Shown: positions 1-12,099, counted from the first letter of the stretch. The stretch: DNA of 64,000 nt from Terebella lapidaria (GCA_949152475.1 OX424570.1:22006694-22070693); one strand, 5' to 3'. Numbers and translations are program-made. The notes: a model not told the origin generated them from the letters alone.

Positions 1-1450
1 ATATGTGGCTATATCGTTTCTGTATTCATTTGATATGCATGCAGAAGTGAGTATCCATTCAATATGCATCGGAGCTAATTACCGTACTTTTGTGAAACCG
101 ACCCCATATAATAAGTTATATGCAGTGTTACCTTCTAAATATTTAACCAGTAAATTGTCAAAACACTTTGCTGAGTAAATAAATGCTAAAGAATATTATT
201 ACATGTACCATAATAATATTATGTTTGAGCATATGTGTTTTTTTTTCAGTGTTTCATGACAGAATTGTTACAAAAGCGAGCTGCCGTTCATCCTTCCTAC
301 CAATGTTAATATTGGTATTGTTGGGCCTAGCGGCGACTAAACAAACGAGTCTTGCGGAAGCAGTTTGTATTGCTGTCGTTACTTTGCTGCGTGGCGAATG
401 TTGACATTAATGTTGGGAATGTAGTAATTTGAAGTGGGCACTTGAGTCAGTCTCTCATTCTCAATTGAACTGACGTATATATATGTATATAATTGAACTG
501 ACGTATATATATGTGCGTATACATATTGCCCCGTTTTACATAAAATTATTGTTTATTTTATTTAATTACCATGTTTACAACATAAACAACAACATAGGAA
601 TATGGATGGTTTTTAGTCAATTCTATTATTAGTTTAATGATATTTTCACAATCGGAATTCACCTTTATACGCATTACGAGTAGTGACATTGCTCTTAGCA
701 TACTTTAAGTGATACATATCCATGTATTATGTATGTTTGGTATACCTTTGGCCCGATAACCTTTATATTTAAAGTTTCCGGACGATTCTTCCTGAAATTT
801 CGCACAAAAATGCCTAAAAAATATTTCAAGAGGAAACTATTTTTTAATATTTTAGTTTTCGAACTTTTTTCAAATTGGAGGCCATTTTTGATGAAAAACG
901 GCCGACTTGGGACTTTGACGGTCGTTCTCTCAAAATCTGTTCAGTAACTTTTTTCCTAATTGATGCATAAACCTCCTCATAGGTACCCCTGTGACGTGTA
1001 TAAGTTTCGTTCCTATTGAATCGCTCGAAGTGGGTCATTTTGGCCCAAACTTGGCCCAATTGGGACTTTCCCATGGTAAATTCTCCTATGCTTTATAATC
1101 GGACACATTATTGCTAATATCTTTTAATATTGAGATTAGAGATTAGGAATCAATGGTGATATATATTCTCTTGAACTTGACCTTTGACCTCTATTTCAAG
1201 GTCTGATCACAAAATGGCTAATACCTCACTAATTATCGACTCTAAAGCTTAGGAATCAGTGTGGACATACTATAAATGATATATGCTGAATATTCTCGTG
1301 ACTTTGAATTGACCAAAGACCTTATTTTCGAGGTCACGAGACAAAATGCTGAAATATATATTGTCCGGTAACATAGCTTAGCCCCTGGGCTAATTTTTTA
1401 CGTTCTTGGCCAATAATGGACTAATTTTATCCAGTGTAAGTGAAAATAAT
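1..1450. other. AT-rich region, no gene seen
   Basis: No convincing gene. The short reading frame at 183-404 begins with a hydrophobic stretch but its end (about 376-455) belongs to a repeated sequence also seen near 54,680-54,720 and 57,270-57,320. A 24 bp direct duplication with ATATAT tails lies at about 463-513. Positions 1,080-1,350 hold degenerate tracts built on the word GACCTTTGACC, of the kind frequent in marine invertebrate repeats. Confidence 0.5.
376..455 (+). repeat. Fragment shared with the 52-57 kb duplication
   Basis: About 60-80 bp around the words AATGTTGACATTA and AATGTAGTAATTTG recur at 54,675-54,715 and 57,270-57,320. All three are in the same orientation. This marks the left edge of the window as carrying a third, distant copy of the tail of that duplicated unit. 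Confidence 0.55.
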
Positions 1451-1454
1451 TATA

Positions 1455-1615
1455 TTTACACACAGTCTGGCCCTAATGACACCAGTGATGTGTCTTTGGA
1501 CAGATAAACTTCGTTGGCTTTGTTTCTATTACAAAAGTATGTGGTGTCAGTCTTTTTATTGACATCATCAAAATCTGCTACCAGAGGCAATAAGTTGATA
1601 CACTCCTATTAATAT
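1455..1615 (+). repeat. R1 repeat, old divergent copy
   Basis: Recognisable by the order of words seen in better R1 copies: ACACACAGTCTG, CCCTAATGACACCAG, GTGTCTTTGGA, CTTTGTTTCTATTAC and GACATCATCAAAATCTG. It is more diverged than the copies at 2.3-3.0 kb, so R1 has been active or duplicated over a long period. Confidence 0.5.
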
Positions 1616-2299
1616 GATATTTTCAGGTCGTTATACCCAATAACGATTTTCTCAAATCGATTGAAACTGTAAACATCTTAGTGATATTATAAATATCGAA
1701 GTCAGCACCATGTGGAAAACACCAACAACCAACCGTGTGTTGGAATCGTTTGTTGGAAGCACCATATGAAGGAACCAAGTTACAGAATCCAGACTTCATG
1801 ATTGGATAATAAACAGAGATCTGTTCAGAATAAACAGATTGTATTTGTGTTAGATGTTGGCATCACGTTCCAATCTATTGTGGTATATTTTTGGTGAAAT
1901 ATCAGCATGTTCTTCATCAAAATAATGGGCCATCGGTCGTACCAACAAACACTGCGATATTCCTACTTTTTTGCTTCTTTATTGGAATAGCCTCCTAATG
2001 TACTACGTATATGAGAGGATCATTGAAGGTTCACTGATTTTACCATACCCGTGTACATACCCCTGTATACGATCACAAAACAATCCTAGTTATGTTGGAC
2101 AAACTATTGATTTGTTCTATTACCATGATTACAAATATATACAAATGGATGTGCTAAGTAAAGACAAGTGTGATACCAAACACCCAACAATCCGCAAGAC
2201 TAAACTCAAAATCCATGGATAAAATTTACATAATCGGTAAGTTAAGGTTGGACAAAAATTCAAAATTGGTGATCAAGGTCCGAGCAAATTGAATATCAC

Positions 2300-3040
2300 A
2301 GAAAGTCACTGCTGGCGGACGTGAAATCTATCCCCGAGGATACCATCAACTCAGTAGCCTTCTGGTTTGTGATTAGGTACTTATTGTATATATCTTGTCA
2401 TATATCTATTCCATGGGGTTTGTTTCGGATTTCTAAAATATTTCTATAGGTTGTTGGGCAGTTGTATACTAATTCCATGAGGTGTACAGTAGAAACAACT
2501 ATATTTAACACACTGTGTGCCCCTGATGACGCCAGTGTGTCTTTGGAAAAAAATATTTGGTCGGGCTTTGTTTCTATTGCAAAATGTTGTATTTTATGTC
2601 TGTTATTGGTATCATCAACATCTGACTGTATCGGTGGTAATAGATTGATACTTACATTTATACCACTGCGTCTGTGTCACTGCTGGCGGACGTTAAATCT
2701 GTCCCCGAGGATACCATCAACTCAGTAGCCTTCTGGTTTGTGATTAGGTGCTTATGTGTTTGTCATATATCTATGCCATGGGGTTTGTTTCGGATTTCTA
2801 AAAGATTTTTTATAGGTTGTTGGGCAGTTGTATACTAATTCCATCAGGTTTACAGTAGAAACAACTACATTTAACACACTGTCTGCCCCTGATGACGCCA
2901 GTGTGTCTTTGGATAAAATATTTGGTCGGGCTTTGTTTCTATCGCAAAATGTTGTATTTTTTGTTTGTTATTAGCATCATCAAGCTCTGACTGTATCGGC
3001 GGTAATAGATTGATACTTACATTCACAAATACAAGTAACA
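2300..3040 (+). repeat. R1 repeat, tandem pair of ~371 bp units
   Basis: Two head-to-tail copies of a unit containing GCTGGCGGACGT, GATACCATCAACTCAG, CCATGGGGTTTGTTTC, GGGCAGTTGTATACTAATTC, CCCCTGATGACGCCAG and AATAGATTGATACTTACAT. The word GCTGGCGGA recurs at 2,311 and 2,682, giving a period of 371 bp. Read on the minus strand, each unit holds a short reading frame that recurs in other R1 copies (see findings). No transposase or reverse transcriptase is visible, so the mobility class is unknown. Confidence 0.8.
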
Positions 3041-3753
3041 TAATAATACACAAAAACTATATTCATCTCTTGTTAGCAATATCATCCAAGTTAGATATAT
3101 AGGGGTCGAGAAGATTGCACTTGACACGTGAACATCATATACATTTCATAGCTCTGAAAGAACACAATACATAGCTCTAAAATGTCTTAGACTATCTCTG
3201 CCTTTGACAGTTGTACTAGCCAAGTGGAAATCTCGAGGTAATTTCTTGTCTTTGACACGGAACCAGAAATATGTTGATTGTCCAAATCTTTTTACAGTAA
3301 GCATGGTAAGGCGAGGGGGGGGGGGATAAGTTAATATCAATGAATTTATCTATGCTAAACGAATGGGGCTTCGTTTGCCTGAGTAGTTGTCAACAAATCA
3401 GGAGTGTTAAATATTGACAGGGCAGTAATGTGGTAGTACAGCTTCTACCTGTCAAGGTTGGCGAAAAGCAATTGTACCGAAGCCATGTATTACCTATTTA
3501 TGTGACTGTCGTCTGCATATTCATTCATGGATTTCCAAGTTTGGATGAAAATATGAATGTAAGTTTCAACCTATTACCACCAATACAACTAGATTTTGAT
3601 GATGGTTATAGCAAACCTAAGATACAACATTAAGGCACTCTGGTGTCATCAGGGGCAGACAGTGTAAAACATGTGGCTGTTTCTATTGTACACCTGATGG
3701 AATCAGTATACAGCTGCCCAACAATATATACTGACCAAAAAAAGAAACGCAAT

Positions 3754-4130
3754 CTCTAAACTGCTACGACAAGGATATGTTTTACCAAGACTTATCGCTG
3801 CGTTTAAGAAATTCTATGGACGTCATCATGATCTGGTTGATAAATACAGCAAATCCATGTCTGCCATGCAACTAGATCTATTTTCATGTTAATTTTGGGG
3901 AATTCATGACGGGTGCCACTAGTGGGGCAGGAAATGCTCACTCTTTCCGGAACACCTGATTTCACCTCCTGATGGCCATTTACGGGGGTTCATGAGTTTC
4001 CCTGTCATTTTTGTTTTCTCTCACTTCGTATGCCTGATATGACTTTCTGTCCCCGGACTATGAGATTGGATAACGGACCCTGTTTTGTTTGCTCGGAATA
4101 CTTGATACTGGGTATTGATTCCACGTCTAT
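3754..4130 (+). mobile_element. Reverse-transcriptase element, 5'-truncated tail copy 1
   Basis: It carries the last ~45 codons of the reverse-transcriptase protein (KKFYGRHHDLVDKYSKS then MSAMQLDLFSC and a stop at about 3,890) followed by the ~240 bp 3' untranslated tail that ends GATTCCACGTCTAT. The same tail ends at 11,274, 13,394 and 49,337. It starts immediately inside the left inverted repeat of the Tc1/mariner element. Confidence 0.85.
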
Positions 4131-4189
4131 TTCATTAAAATAAATAGTAAGGTCAGGCATTTTGTAATACATGAGCAGTAAAGCATCTA

Positions 4190-4960
4190 AACAATGACAA
4201 TCATTCGCAATATTGTGGAATCATCACACCCGTTCAGCTTTACGGAGCACACAAAGCCACATCTGGCAAAAGTCAGAATGACATGGTCAGTCATTGCTAT
4301 TATCTGGTGTGGCTATGGATCCCAGGACGACAAATTTCGTTCAGTTGTGGCTGTCCTCGGCGAAATGAGGTCATGTCCTACAATAAACACTTATTTCGAC
4401 TCCCATACAATATCGTCGGGCCACCATATCTTGAGTACTCATGCGTGAGCATACCGGTTACATGTACGACGTCATATTCGTGTTCTACCATCGGCGGTGT
4501 TCATAGCAAGTCTGGATCTGTTCGTAAATGTGCATGTTTGACCAGTTTGATATTTTCCACCATATCTGTTTCCCATTCAATGCGGAAAAGCCCTTTTTCC
4601 TTGGCTCCGTTGGATTCACAACTCGGTGGGTGTTACGTGTGTGGAGGTCACCCTCTTGCAGACTGTTACAATCTGTCTTTCCGCTAATCCTGGATTAATT
4701 CCAGTCCTAATTCCCGGCTGGCGTCCTTGTGGCTGATCGGAAGTGACCACGAAGGTGTAATCGGCTTCATACGACGTTCAACTCCCGGAGTCATTCCATA
4801 CGGTGTTGCAGGTTTTAGGCATTTTGTTGCATTTCCATTGGCTACAGTATTGCTTCTTAGATACCATACAATGGCTCTAGGGACGATAAAATCGGAGACC
4901 CGGTCTGTGATGACACATTTTTGCTCAGATCATCCTATACGTACACTGATGCACCAAACT
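4190..4960 (-). pseudogene. Tc1/mariner transposase relic
   Basis: Reading the minus strand in several frames gives fragments in the order expected for a Tc1-like transposase (DDE/D nuclease that cuts and joins the transposon ends). Near 4,500 there is SRLAMNTADGRTRI, which matches the family pattern ESRF....DGR.RV after the second catalytic Asp. It is followed by NRYAHA and then by a region resembling the GG..VWGGI block and a YRDEILRP-like block near 4,350. Several stops and frame changes are present and the catalytic residues are not all visible. The open frame at 4,283-4,687 on the plus strand is a shadow. Assignment rests on pattern memory, not a search. Confidence 0.6.
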
Positions 4961-5415
4961 TGTAAGGTTTGGTAGCGTTTGCATCGACAATTTGCCTAAA
5001 ATTTCGCCGGCTTGTTATATACCCCAGTGGGTACTAAAAAGATCACACCATATCTGGGAGTGGCTGAGTAGTGCAAATGCTCAAAGACGACCATCTACGT
5101 AACTATTGTCGTGTCGTAATTTGTCGCCAACGGAGCGAGTAAATGTGTCGCGACTTTTCCTTTGCACTATATGGGCAGTCACAAGGCTCAGATATTTTGA
5201 AATACCATTTACAATGATGCAAAAAATATTATAGCCCAGTTTCTAAATTGCGTTTCTTTTTTTGGTCAGTATATTAAAACAATTTGGATCTCGGAAACAA
5301 ACATCATTAAGTAGGTGCATGACAAGACACAAAAACCTGATCACAAACCAAAATTCTACTTACTTGATAGTATCCTCGGGGACAGATTTAACGTCCACCA
5401 GCATTGACACCTGCT

Positions 5416-7269
5416 AAATAACTTACTAACCGATCCAGCGTTTGTTTCCTTCATTAAAAGTAAATTTTTAAAATCACCCAAATCTAAGGAAGTATATTTG
5501 CATATATATAGTATAGTATATAGTATGTTATGTATATATGATAACATTACGTCTGAAAAATTTGAAATAATGACATACACATGATACTCAGGGAATTGAA
5601 ACAATGCGCTTTAATTATATGCAAGTGCTTAGATAGGGTGAACGACCCTCGTTGACTCTGTAAGTGGGGTGTTCTTCTCACGTTATTCCCATAATCATGA
5701 TAATACTATTCAAGAGCCTAAGTCATAATGCATAATACCCCCAGATGACTATAGCGTACACTTTGCCCACCTCACATGGCATCACTTGTAGGTAACCCGA
5801 AGGATTCTGATCAATATGTGACAGGAAATGAGAATAAAGGGGGCTCTTGACCCCAGGCGATGTGATCGACAGTGGTACTTGACCGCAAGAGTATGGTCTT
5901 AAGCTTCTGTAATACGTCGTTTGAACCTATGTAATCATTAGTTGATTACTGGGTTGCGTCGGCCGATAAGTTGTTGTCCTGGTTCTTTGTCCGTCTCGGT
6001 CGTCCGAGAAAAAGGTCTGTTTGAACCAATGAGTTTGTTCATTTTCTGATTTCCAAATAGTAGTACTTTTTGTACGTCAAGAATGGAAAACAATTTCCAG
6101 CTTCTCTTGAAATCCATTCAACGGTCCGTGTATTCGTCACTTCGTGTAATGGTGGCATATTATAAGGGTATCACTATATGTAAGGCTAAAATCGCACGAA
6201 AGGCCCAAAATGTGGACATACAAAAACATTAATTTCAGGTGACGTTTATTGTGACACTTGAATGTATAAATTGACTGTCGCGTTGTCCATTGAAATGTGA
6301 TAATTGAAGACAAGAGACATGTAGGTAGTACTTGGTTCACGTGAAGGATAATATGTATTCCTTCTTGGAGTTTGGTGACAGGGAAATGTAGCCTAGTGTG
6401 TGCCGTGCGCAGCTCAAAATGTGTTAACCGGCCATTGGATATATTCTGGACAATTTATACTCTGAAGGAACGGAAGTTTGACCAGTTTTCATGCAAGCTA
6501 TAGCACCCTCGATGTTGTGTTATACATGTATGTGTTGATTATGTGGCCCTTTCATCAAGGAAATAGATGTAGGGATCTCGACAACAACATTGGTAAACTT
6601 TCAACATTCAATATCGCGTACCTCAATATGCGGGATAAGATAACCTATCACAATATATTTATTCAACGGATGTAGTGAGGTTAAGTTATTCAATGGGTAT
6701 CTCACGAATGTCAGTGGGACATAGTATCGACTTCCTCGACAATACATCATGGGCAATACTGTCACAATTATTGACGGATCGTTCCAAGAACACAAGAGGT
6801 TGTCAGTATTGTTGAGTGTTGTCAAGTGATCTTCATCTCTGCCCATAAATTAGCCATGTTTATGACCAGCACTATGTTCTGTTATGTCCGTTGCAGTAAG
6901 TCAATACCCTGCTGTGTATTCTGCTGTCGGCATGTAGTTCTATTGATGTCATCCATCACTGTTTGTGCTCATAAATTATTTATCACTATACCAAATTTCG
7001 ATGAACTTATATGCAAAACTGGGTGTATGACAATATGTTTTTTTTCCTTAAAAGGTAGCCATAATTAAGTGTCATGCTCATTCCACAAAATTTCTTTCAC
7101 GAGCCATGTGATTTTTGGACCTATCCACTCCAAAAGCAGTATATTTTAGTTTTCGGATTTGCATTATCAAAGCTCATATGCTGTTTATAGTATATTTACA
7201 AGTAGGTCCCCGGATTTTAACCACACATGTTTGGATGTTGGTCACATCGTTTTAATCACGCCTCAATAG
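5416..7269. other. No gene or repeat recognised
   Basis: AT-rich unique sequence on both strands. The short open frames here (for example 6,601-6,846 minus and 6,826-7,068 plus) overlap one another and show no motif, codon pattern or splice context that would support a gene. Confidence 0.45.
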
Positions 7270-7470
7270 GACCCGCCATGGTGCATTTCGGCATCTCAAA
7301 AATTTCGTGTCAAGGTCAAAGTTCATCCATAAAACCCCTCAGACCTGTTTGTCTAGGGCGACGAGTCCGAAAATAATGTCCGTTTCGCTCTACGACGCAC
7401 CGTTTCCGAGATATCGACGGAAACGAAAAATGCCGACTCGGCAAAAAAAAATTCGGGTCAAGGTCAAAGT
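7270..7470 (+). repeat. Solitary relative of the 147 bp satellite
   Basis: It contains CCGTTTCGCTCTACGACGCA, CCGTTTCCGAGATA, GCCGACTCGGC and TTTGTCTAGGGCGACGAG, in the same order and spacing as a monomer of the array at 23.7-24.8 kb. It is flanked by GGTCAAGGTCAAAGTTC words. A single diverged monomer 16 kb from the array suggests the satellite derives from an interspersed repeat. Confidence 0.7.
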
Positions 7471-7570
7471 TCCTCTATATATGACAAGCCACGTTGACCA
7501 TGAATCTCCAACTTCAGAGTTAGTGGTACACGGACACATGTCCGATCCTAGCTCATTTGTAATTTAATGT

Positions 7571-9436
7571 CGCTATCTATTTATGCGCTTTGTGTCCTTG
7601 CTAGTGTGGAATCGTTAGTTACACACCAAACTGTTGGTACCTGCATTATTGGTATGCAAAACTATCAATACAATAATTTGGTACACAGGAACAAAAACCA
7701 ACAAAGCAGCTTCTTCCAGTGTTGATTGTGTCTATGGAATATGTGTAATTGAATCAAATTCAGGATACGGGATATCAACTTATTGTTTATTGCAACTAGT
7801 TAATATGGGTGTTTAATCTCCAAAGCAAACATATATTGCGTCTATATATTATGGTCGCCAAGGCACATTGTCGAAGATGACAAAACCAGTAGTTTGAGAC
7901 AGAACCCGAGTGCAGTCTAAAATGCCCGAGAGACTTCTCAAATTCATGCAAAGGTATTGTTTGCTAATGTGGAAAGACTCCATCACACAATCACGCAGCA
8001 CTCAACATGAAACCGTGGGGACTCCCTTGGGGAGCACACAATTACATGAGCTATTAGTGTTAGGCTCGACTGTTCCAATGGATTTTGTCACGTTGTTCAC
8101 AGGAAGTAAATCTCCTCGTTGTTTTGCTCCTGGTTGTATTACACGATTACTGATAATATCATTCAATGAATAGATCCTGGGACGGATACATGAACTAAAG
8201 ATCCTATAAGATAGTTGTTGTTATTCGTATTGTCTTGATCACTAACTGGGATGATTAGTGTTCATCAATCAAGTTTGAGATGAAGGATATCAACACAAGG
8301 CCCTCATCTCGCTAAATTCTTGTCAAAATATTTGTAGTAGTTTCCATGGTTTGCAATATGCATGACACAATATGCTACTCTCAGCTACTGTAAGAAATGG
8401 ATGCTTCGGAACTGACAATATGAAACATATTTCTTAACATTAGGTGTGATGGTTTTGACAGCTGGGTGTAAGCTTATGTTGTGTATAAATATGAAAAGGT
8501 CATGGAAAACCAACCCACGCAAAAAGCTAGAAAGGGATCACGCCAGTTTAAAATGTACTTTCCCTACAACAAGATATTATCAACAGGGCACCTGGTCTTG
8601 ATAAGTTACCACTTGATATATTGTCATCTGACAGGATATCATAAGAGAATCTTCACATATGAATGGATGAAAAGCCACACAGGACATTATACAAAAAACT
8701 TCACATATGAATGAATGAAAGGCCACACCATATATGGTATCAAAATTTGTGGGTCACCTTTTATCTTAGTTTCTTGAGTTATATAGCTCTCATGAATTGC
8801 GAGTGTTTGGAATGCCAAAATATATGACATATATTACATAGAATATTACCATGTTGCTATTTTACCATGCATAAGTACTTTCCACGAGTTAGACGACCAT
8901 CAGTGTCTTTATTAACTACTTTTCAAACCTCCTCTTCCCGAACGGGTTGAAGTCTTCTACATCAATATATTCAGTATTTGTGGTTATAGTAAAACATAAT
9001 AATAATATGGCATGTGTTTCAGAGTTTCCATAACTGAATTTGAATGGCTATGTCATTAGACTGTGACAACAAAAGTATAGATCAAAGATGTATGTATGTA
9101 CGAAGCCAGAAAAGAAATCTAATACATCCCTACCATATGAAAGATAGAACTTGTATATCATTCGGAGGTGGGATGAGATATAGTTGACAGGATATCGCAA
9201 AGACCAACACTGAAATCCAATATCCCGTTTGAAATATTAGATCCTGGTTAGAACAGAAGATGGGAATGTAATTTATCAGGATACCAACGGAGAAGAAACG
9301 CACCTTACTCACCCAAGTGCTTAGGGGGCATAATACACAACATACTCCTTGTATAGAATGATCAAAGCTGGGTCAATTGGAAACTCGCAACAAATATAAA
9401 TTGCAAACTTTCAATTTCTTCAGAATTCTCCTGTAT
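7571..9436. other. No gene recognised
   Basis: Unique AT-rich sequence. The only internal structure noticed is a short direct repeat at about 8,650-8,735 (CTTCACATATGAATG twice, about 50 bp apart). The reading frame covering it is therefore unlikely to be a real gene. Confidence 0.4.
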
Positions 9437-9715
9437 ACTTTTGTCGAAACATGCCGACAGAATTAAATGAAGTGTTCATTGTTTCAAGTTGGTCTTGTTG
9501 CATTTGGGCTTGTTGCTATTGCAGCTGATTCTGCACATCCATTGGTGGGCCTGATGAGCCCGTTCTCGATTTTGTCGCGCGGAGCTCCTGTTCCTTCTCT
9601 TCAATGGATATTCGTAGTTTCTCCATCACTATTTTCTCCATCTCGTTCTTCCGTTCAGCCTCACTGTTATCCTTGAGATAACTCCACATATCGGCATCTT
9701 CACCACGTCGTTTTA
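9437..9715 (-). pseudogene. Coding relic: coiled-coil, Gln-rich
   Basis: On the minus strand the frame reads DADMWSYLKDNSEAERKNEM and continues as a charged helix (KIVMEKLRISIEEKEQEL), then a short linker and a Gln-rich stretch, before ending with ETMNTSFNSVGMF. One stop codon (TAG) interrupts the Gln run where CAG or CAA would fit. The composition recalls the C-terminal coiled coils of Myb/SANT-like or transposon-associated DNA-binding proteins, but no DNA-binding domain is seen and I do not recognise the family. It could be an exon of a decayed host gene or a transposon fragment. Confidence 0.35.
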
Positions 9716-9905
9716 TTAAGTAACAAAGTAGTAAAATACATGGACACAATAAAGAAGAATACTGCTAGTAAAGTATGCAGAGTGAAGAAAACACAGTCCG
9801 TTATCATGGTTATGCAATCTCTAATAGCAGGCCGATAATGATTCCTTAAGGACCAACGGGTAACATCCAATATTACTAGACCACTTGTAGTAATCTAACA
9901 GTATA

Positions 9906-10001
9906 CTACACTGTACTTCGTGTAATCATATCATCGGAATGGAATGTGTACGGCTGAGCCAGCACCTTCTCCCTGGCGATGCTCTGGGTGTCCAAATGTT
10001 T
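9906..10001 (-). CDS. Candidate terminal exon
   Basis: On the minus strand a very good splice acceptor (TTTCTTTCAG) is followed by an open frame: KHLDTQSIAREKVLAQ, PYTFHSDD and MITRSTV, then stop. A second frame through the same bases is also open for about 23 codons, so the phase is uncertain. It lies downstream, on the same strand, of the exon-like pieces at 11.5-12.1 kb, with a reverse-transcriptase copy in the presumed intron. Protein not recognised. Confidence 0.3.
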   Translation of the reverse strand, partial: KHLDTQSIAREKVLAQPYTFHSDDMITRSTV

Positions 10002-10042
10002 CTGAAAGAAATAGTTTGGTATACTAATTAAACAGGGTCTCC

Positions 10043-11274
10043 AAAAGTACTCTGAAACCATCTATTCTAGAAGTGGTATAAACCAAATGTGGATATTAAA
10101 AAATTCCAAATCTTTATTGGAATATCTACATGCTCACACACTCTCAAAAGTAACGTCTATCAAAACATTTGATTTCTCCACTTTGTACACAACTATACCT
10201 CATTCTGAACTGAAGTCTCAGCTTAAAAAACTAATCAATAATTCATTTTTCTCTAAAAAGGGACAACGTCGGTACCACCATATTGTAGTTAAATATAATA
10301 CCGCTTATTTTGTTAAAGGCGACTCTGATGCCCCATACAAATATACTGAAATAGATGTTGTAAATATGGTTAATTTTCTGATTGATAATATTTTGTGGAA
10401 TTTGGTGGTGGAATATTTCAACAAACTATTGGTATTCCCATGGGTACAAACTGTGCACCATTATTGGCAGACCTGTTTTTATACTCATATGAATCAGATT
10501 TCATCCAACATTTACAAAGAGGAGGTTCTAAGAAACTAACATGTAATTTTAATTTCACTTTCCGATACATAGATGATGTATTGTCGCTAAATAATCCCAA
10601 GTTTGGTGATTATTTGGATGTCATATATCCTAAGGAACTTGAAATTAAGGATACTACAGAATCCGCTAATTTTTCCAACTATCTAGACCTGAGGTTGGAG
10701 ATTGATAATGATTCTAACCTGTCAACTAGATTATATGACAAACGTGATGATTTCAATTTTTCCATAGTCAATTTCCCTTTTCTAAGCAGCAACATTCCTA
10801 TGTCACCAGCATATGGTGTGTTTGTTTCTCAACTTATACGCTATTCTAGAGCTAGTTGCAAATATGAGGACTTTGTCTATCGAAGTGCCCAGCTAGTCTC
10901 TAAACTGCTACAACAAGGATATGTTTTACCAAGACTTATAGCTGCGTTAAAGAAATTCTATGGACGTCATCATGATCTGGTTGATAAATACAGCAAATCC
11001 ATGTCTGCCATGCAACTAGATCTATTTTCATGTTAATTTTGGGGAATTCATGACGGGTGCCACTAGTGGGGCAGGAAATGCTAACTCTTTCCGGAACATC
11101 TGATTTCACCTCCTAATGGCCATTTACGGGGGTTCATGAGTTTCCCTGTCATTTTTGTTTTCTCTCACTTCGTATGCCTGATATGACTTTCTGTCCCCGG
11201 ACTATGAGATTGGATAACGGACCCTGTTTTGTTTGCTCGGAATACTTAATACTGGGTATTGATTCCACGTCTAT
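10043..11274 (+). mobile_element. Reverse-transcriptase element, longest copy (copy 2)
   Basis: This copy has the C-terminal two thirds of a reverse transcriptase of the animal family with the signatures FDFSTLYTTIPH (about 10,170), GIPMGTNCAPLLADLF (about 10,435), FRYIDDVLSL (about 10,560; YIDD catalytic box) and YDKRDDFNF, ending KFYGRHHDLVDKY at a stop at 11,036. A ~240 bp 3' tail ends at 11,274. The 5' end is truncated near SRSGINQMWILKNS. The reading is split into two frames (10,087-10,405 and 10,395-11,036) by one frameshift near 10,395, so it is not functional. The family is abundant in bivalves and other marine invertebrates. I lean towards a Penelope-like element, because one copy shows tail-to-body fusion, but no GIY-YIG endonuclease is visible. 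Confidence 0.85.
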
Positions 11275-11490
11275 TACTATTTCACCACTTGAATAATTTC
11301 AAGTACAATAATATAGCAACTGCAACAAGAGTATGATTTATACTGCCCATTGATCAAAAAGTTTTGCAGGACAATATAATTATCGCTGTGTAATATACAA
11401 TGCAGGCTCGAACTACTAAAGGCCATGTTTCGTATAGCACACATGTCTATGACATTAATTACTACTCACACCCAGTACATATATGCTTAC

Positions 11491-11655
11491 CTCTCCGACG
11501 ACGCGTCAAGCCTGTGGTTGTTAACTCTCGGGTGTTTATTCCTTTCTCTCTGCTCCTGAAAGACAGCTTCTCCGCTTTCTTTGATTGCTCAGGCTGCGAG
11601 TTTTACATTTCTATGATTTCGCGCAGTAAGGCACCCTCCTTGGATTCTTGTTCTG
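11491..11655 (-). pseudogene. Exon-like segment with one internal stop
   Basis: On the minus strand the frame reads VAEQESKEGALLREIIEM, a TAA, then NSQPEQSKKAEKLSFRSREK and on to TTTGLTRRRR, ending at a strong donor (GAG|GTAAGC). The flanking frame on both sides of the stop is open and has a charged, protein-like composition. With the exon at 11,815-12,099 it may belong to one minus-strand gene, although the phases do not join simply. This suggests a decayed gene or a missing intermediate exon. Function unknown. Confidence 0.3.
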
Positions 11656-11814
11656 CGACTATGTGGTATAATTGTACATGTATATCTGTGTAGTATGTGT
11701 ATGGCAATATCACCAAATTGTGCGTTCCATGTAGCTAGTTGGATATGTGTAACTATTGATTTGACAGTAACTAGGCCCATAATTCATACCATGTAACGAA
11801 CCCATGATACTCAC

Positions 11815-12099
11815 TTCTTCTGATTTTCTCGATCAGACTTCCAAAAACTTTTCACCGCATCCCGAGTGGCTTCCCGTGTGCAACGAACATTCAGTTGTTT
11901 CTTTTCCGATCCCGACCTGGTGAAGGATTCTGCTAGTATCCCAGCCTTTACTGAAAACACCCGTACCTTAGGATTGCAAGCTATGACTTGTATGAATAAC
12001 TTCTCCCTCATTCCTTTCTTGGAAGGGAACGGCTCAATGTTTCGCCTTGGCAATGGTAAGTCTGTTGAATCTTGATTTCCATCATCACACCTAGCATCA
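11815..12099 (-). CDS. Candidate internal exon, unknown protein
   Basis: On the minus strand an open frame of about 95 codons runs from an acceptor-like CGATTTTTAG to a donor (AAGAA|GTGAGT). It includes PRRNIEPFPSKKGMREKLFI, QVIACNPKVRVFSVKAG, FTRSGSEKKQLNVRC and DAVKSFWKSDRENQKK. The composition is basic and soluble, with no membrane segment or signal peptide. The alternation of hydrophobic and charged residues looks like real protein, unlike the surrounding shadow frames. I do not recognise the family. Whether it is transcribed cannot be told. Confidence 0.35.

Larger units (their letters stand above)
3729..5271 (-). mobile_element. Decayed Tc1/mariner-family DNA transposon
   Basis: The ends are inverted repeats of about 25 bp starting TACTGACCAAAAAAAG and flanked by TA dinucleotides, the target duplication used by this superfamily. 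The interior has transposase relics on the minus strand. The left end is interrupted by a reverse-transcriptase tail at 3,754-4,130. The element lies in an R1 repeat, giving the order R1, then transposon, then reverse-transcriptase tail. Confidence 0.8.
3545..5415 (-). repeat. R1 repeat on the minus strand, split by a DNA transposon
   Basis: The first part (about 3,545-3,728) and second part (about 5,274-5,415) are the two halves of one R1 unit in reverse orientation. Uninterrupted R1 copies at 51.6 and 53.0 kb run straight from GCCCAACA to AATTTGGA-like sequence across the junction. Here the two sides are separated by the 1.5 kb Tc1/mariner element, so the R1 copy is older than the transposon. 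Confidence 0.75.

Noticed and set aside
183-404. 73-codon frame with a signal-peptide-like start
   Set aside because: The hydrophobic start is AT-rich low-complexity sequence, and the end belongs to a sequence repeated at 54.7 and 57.3 kb where the frame is not kept.
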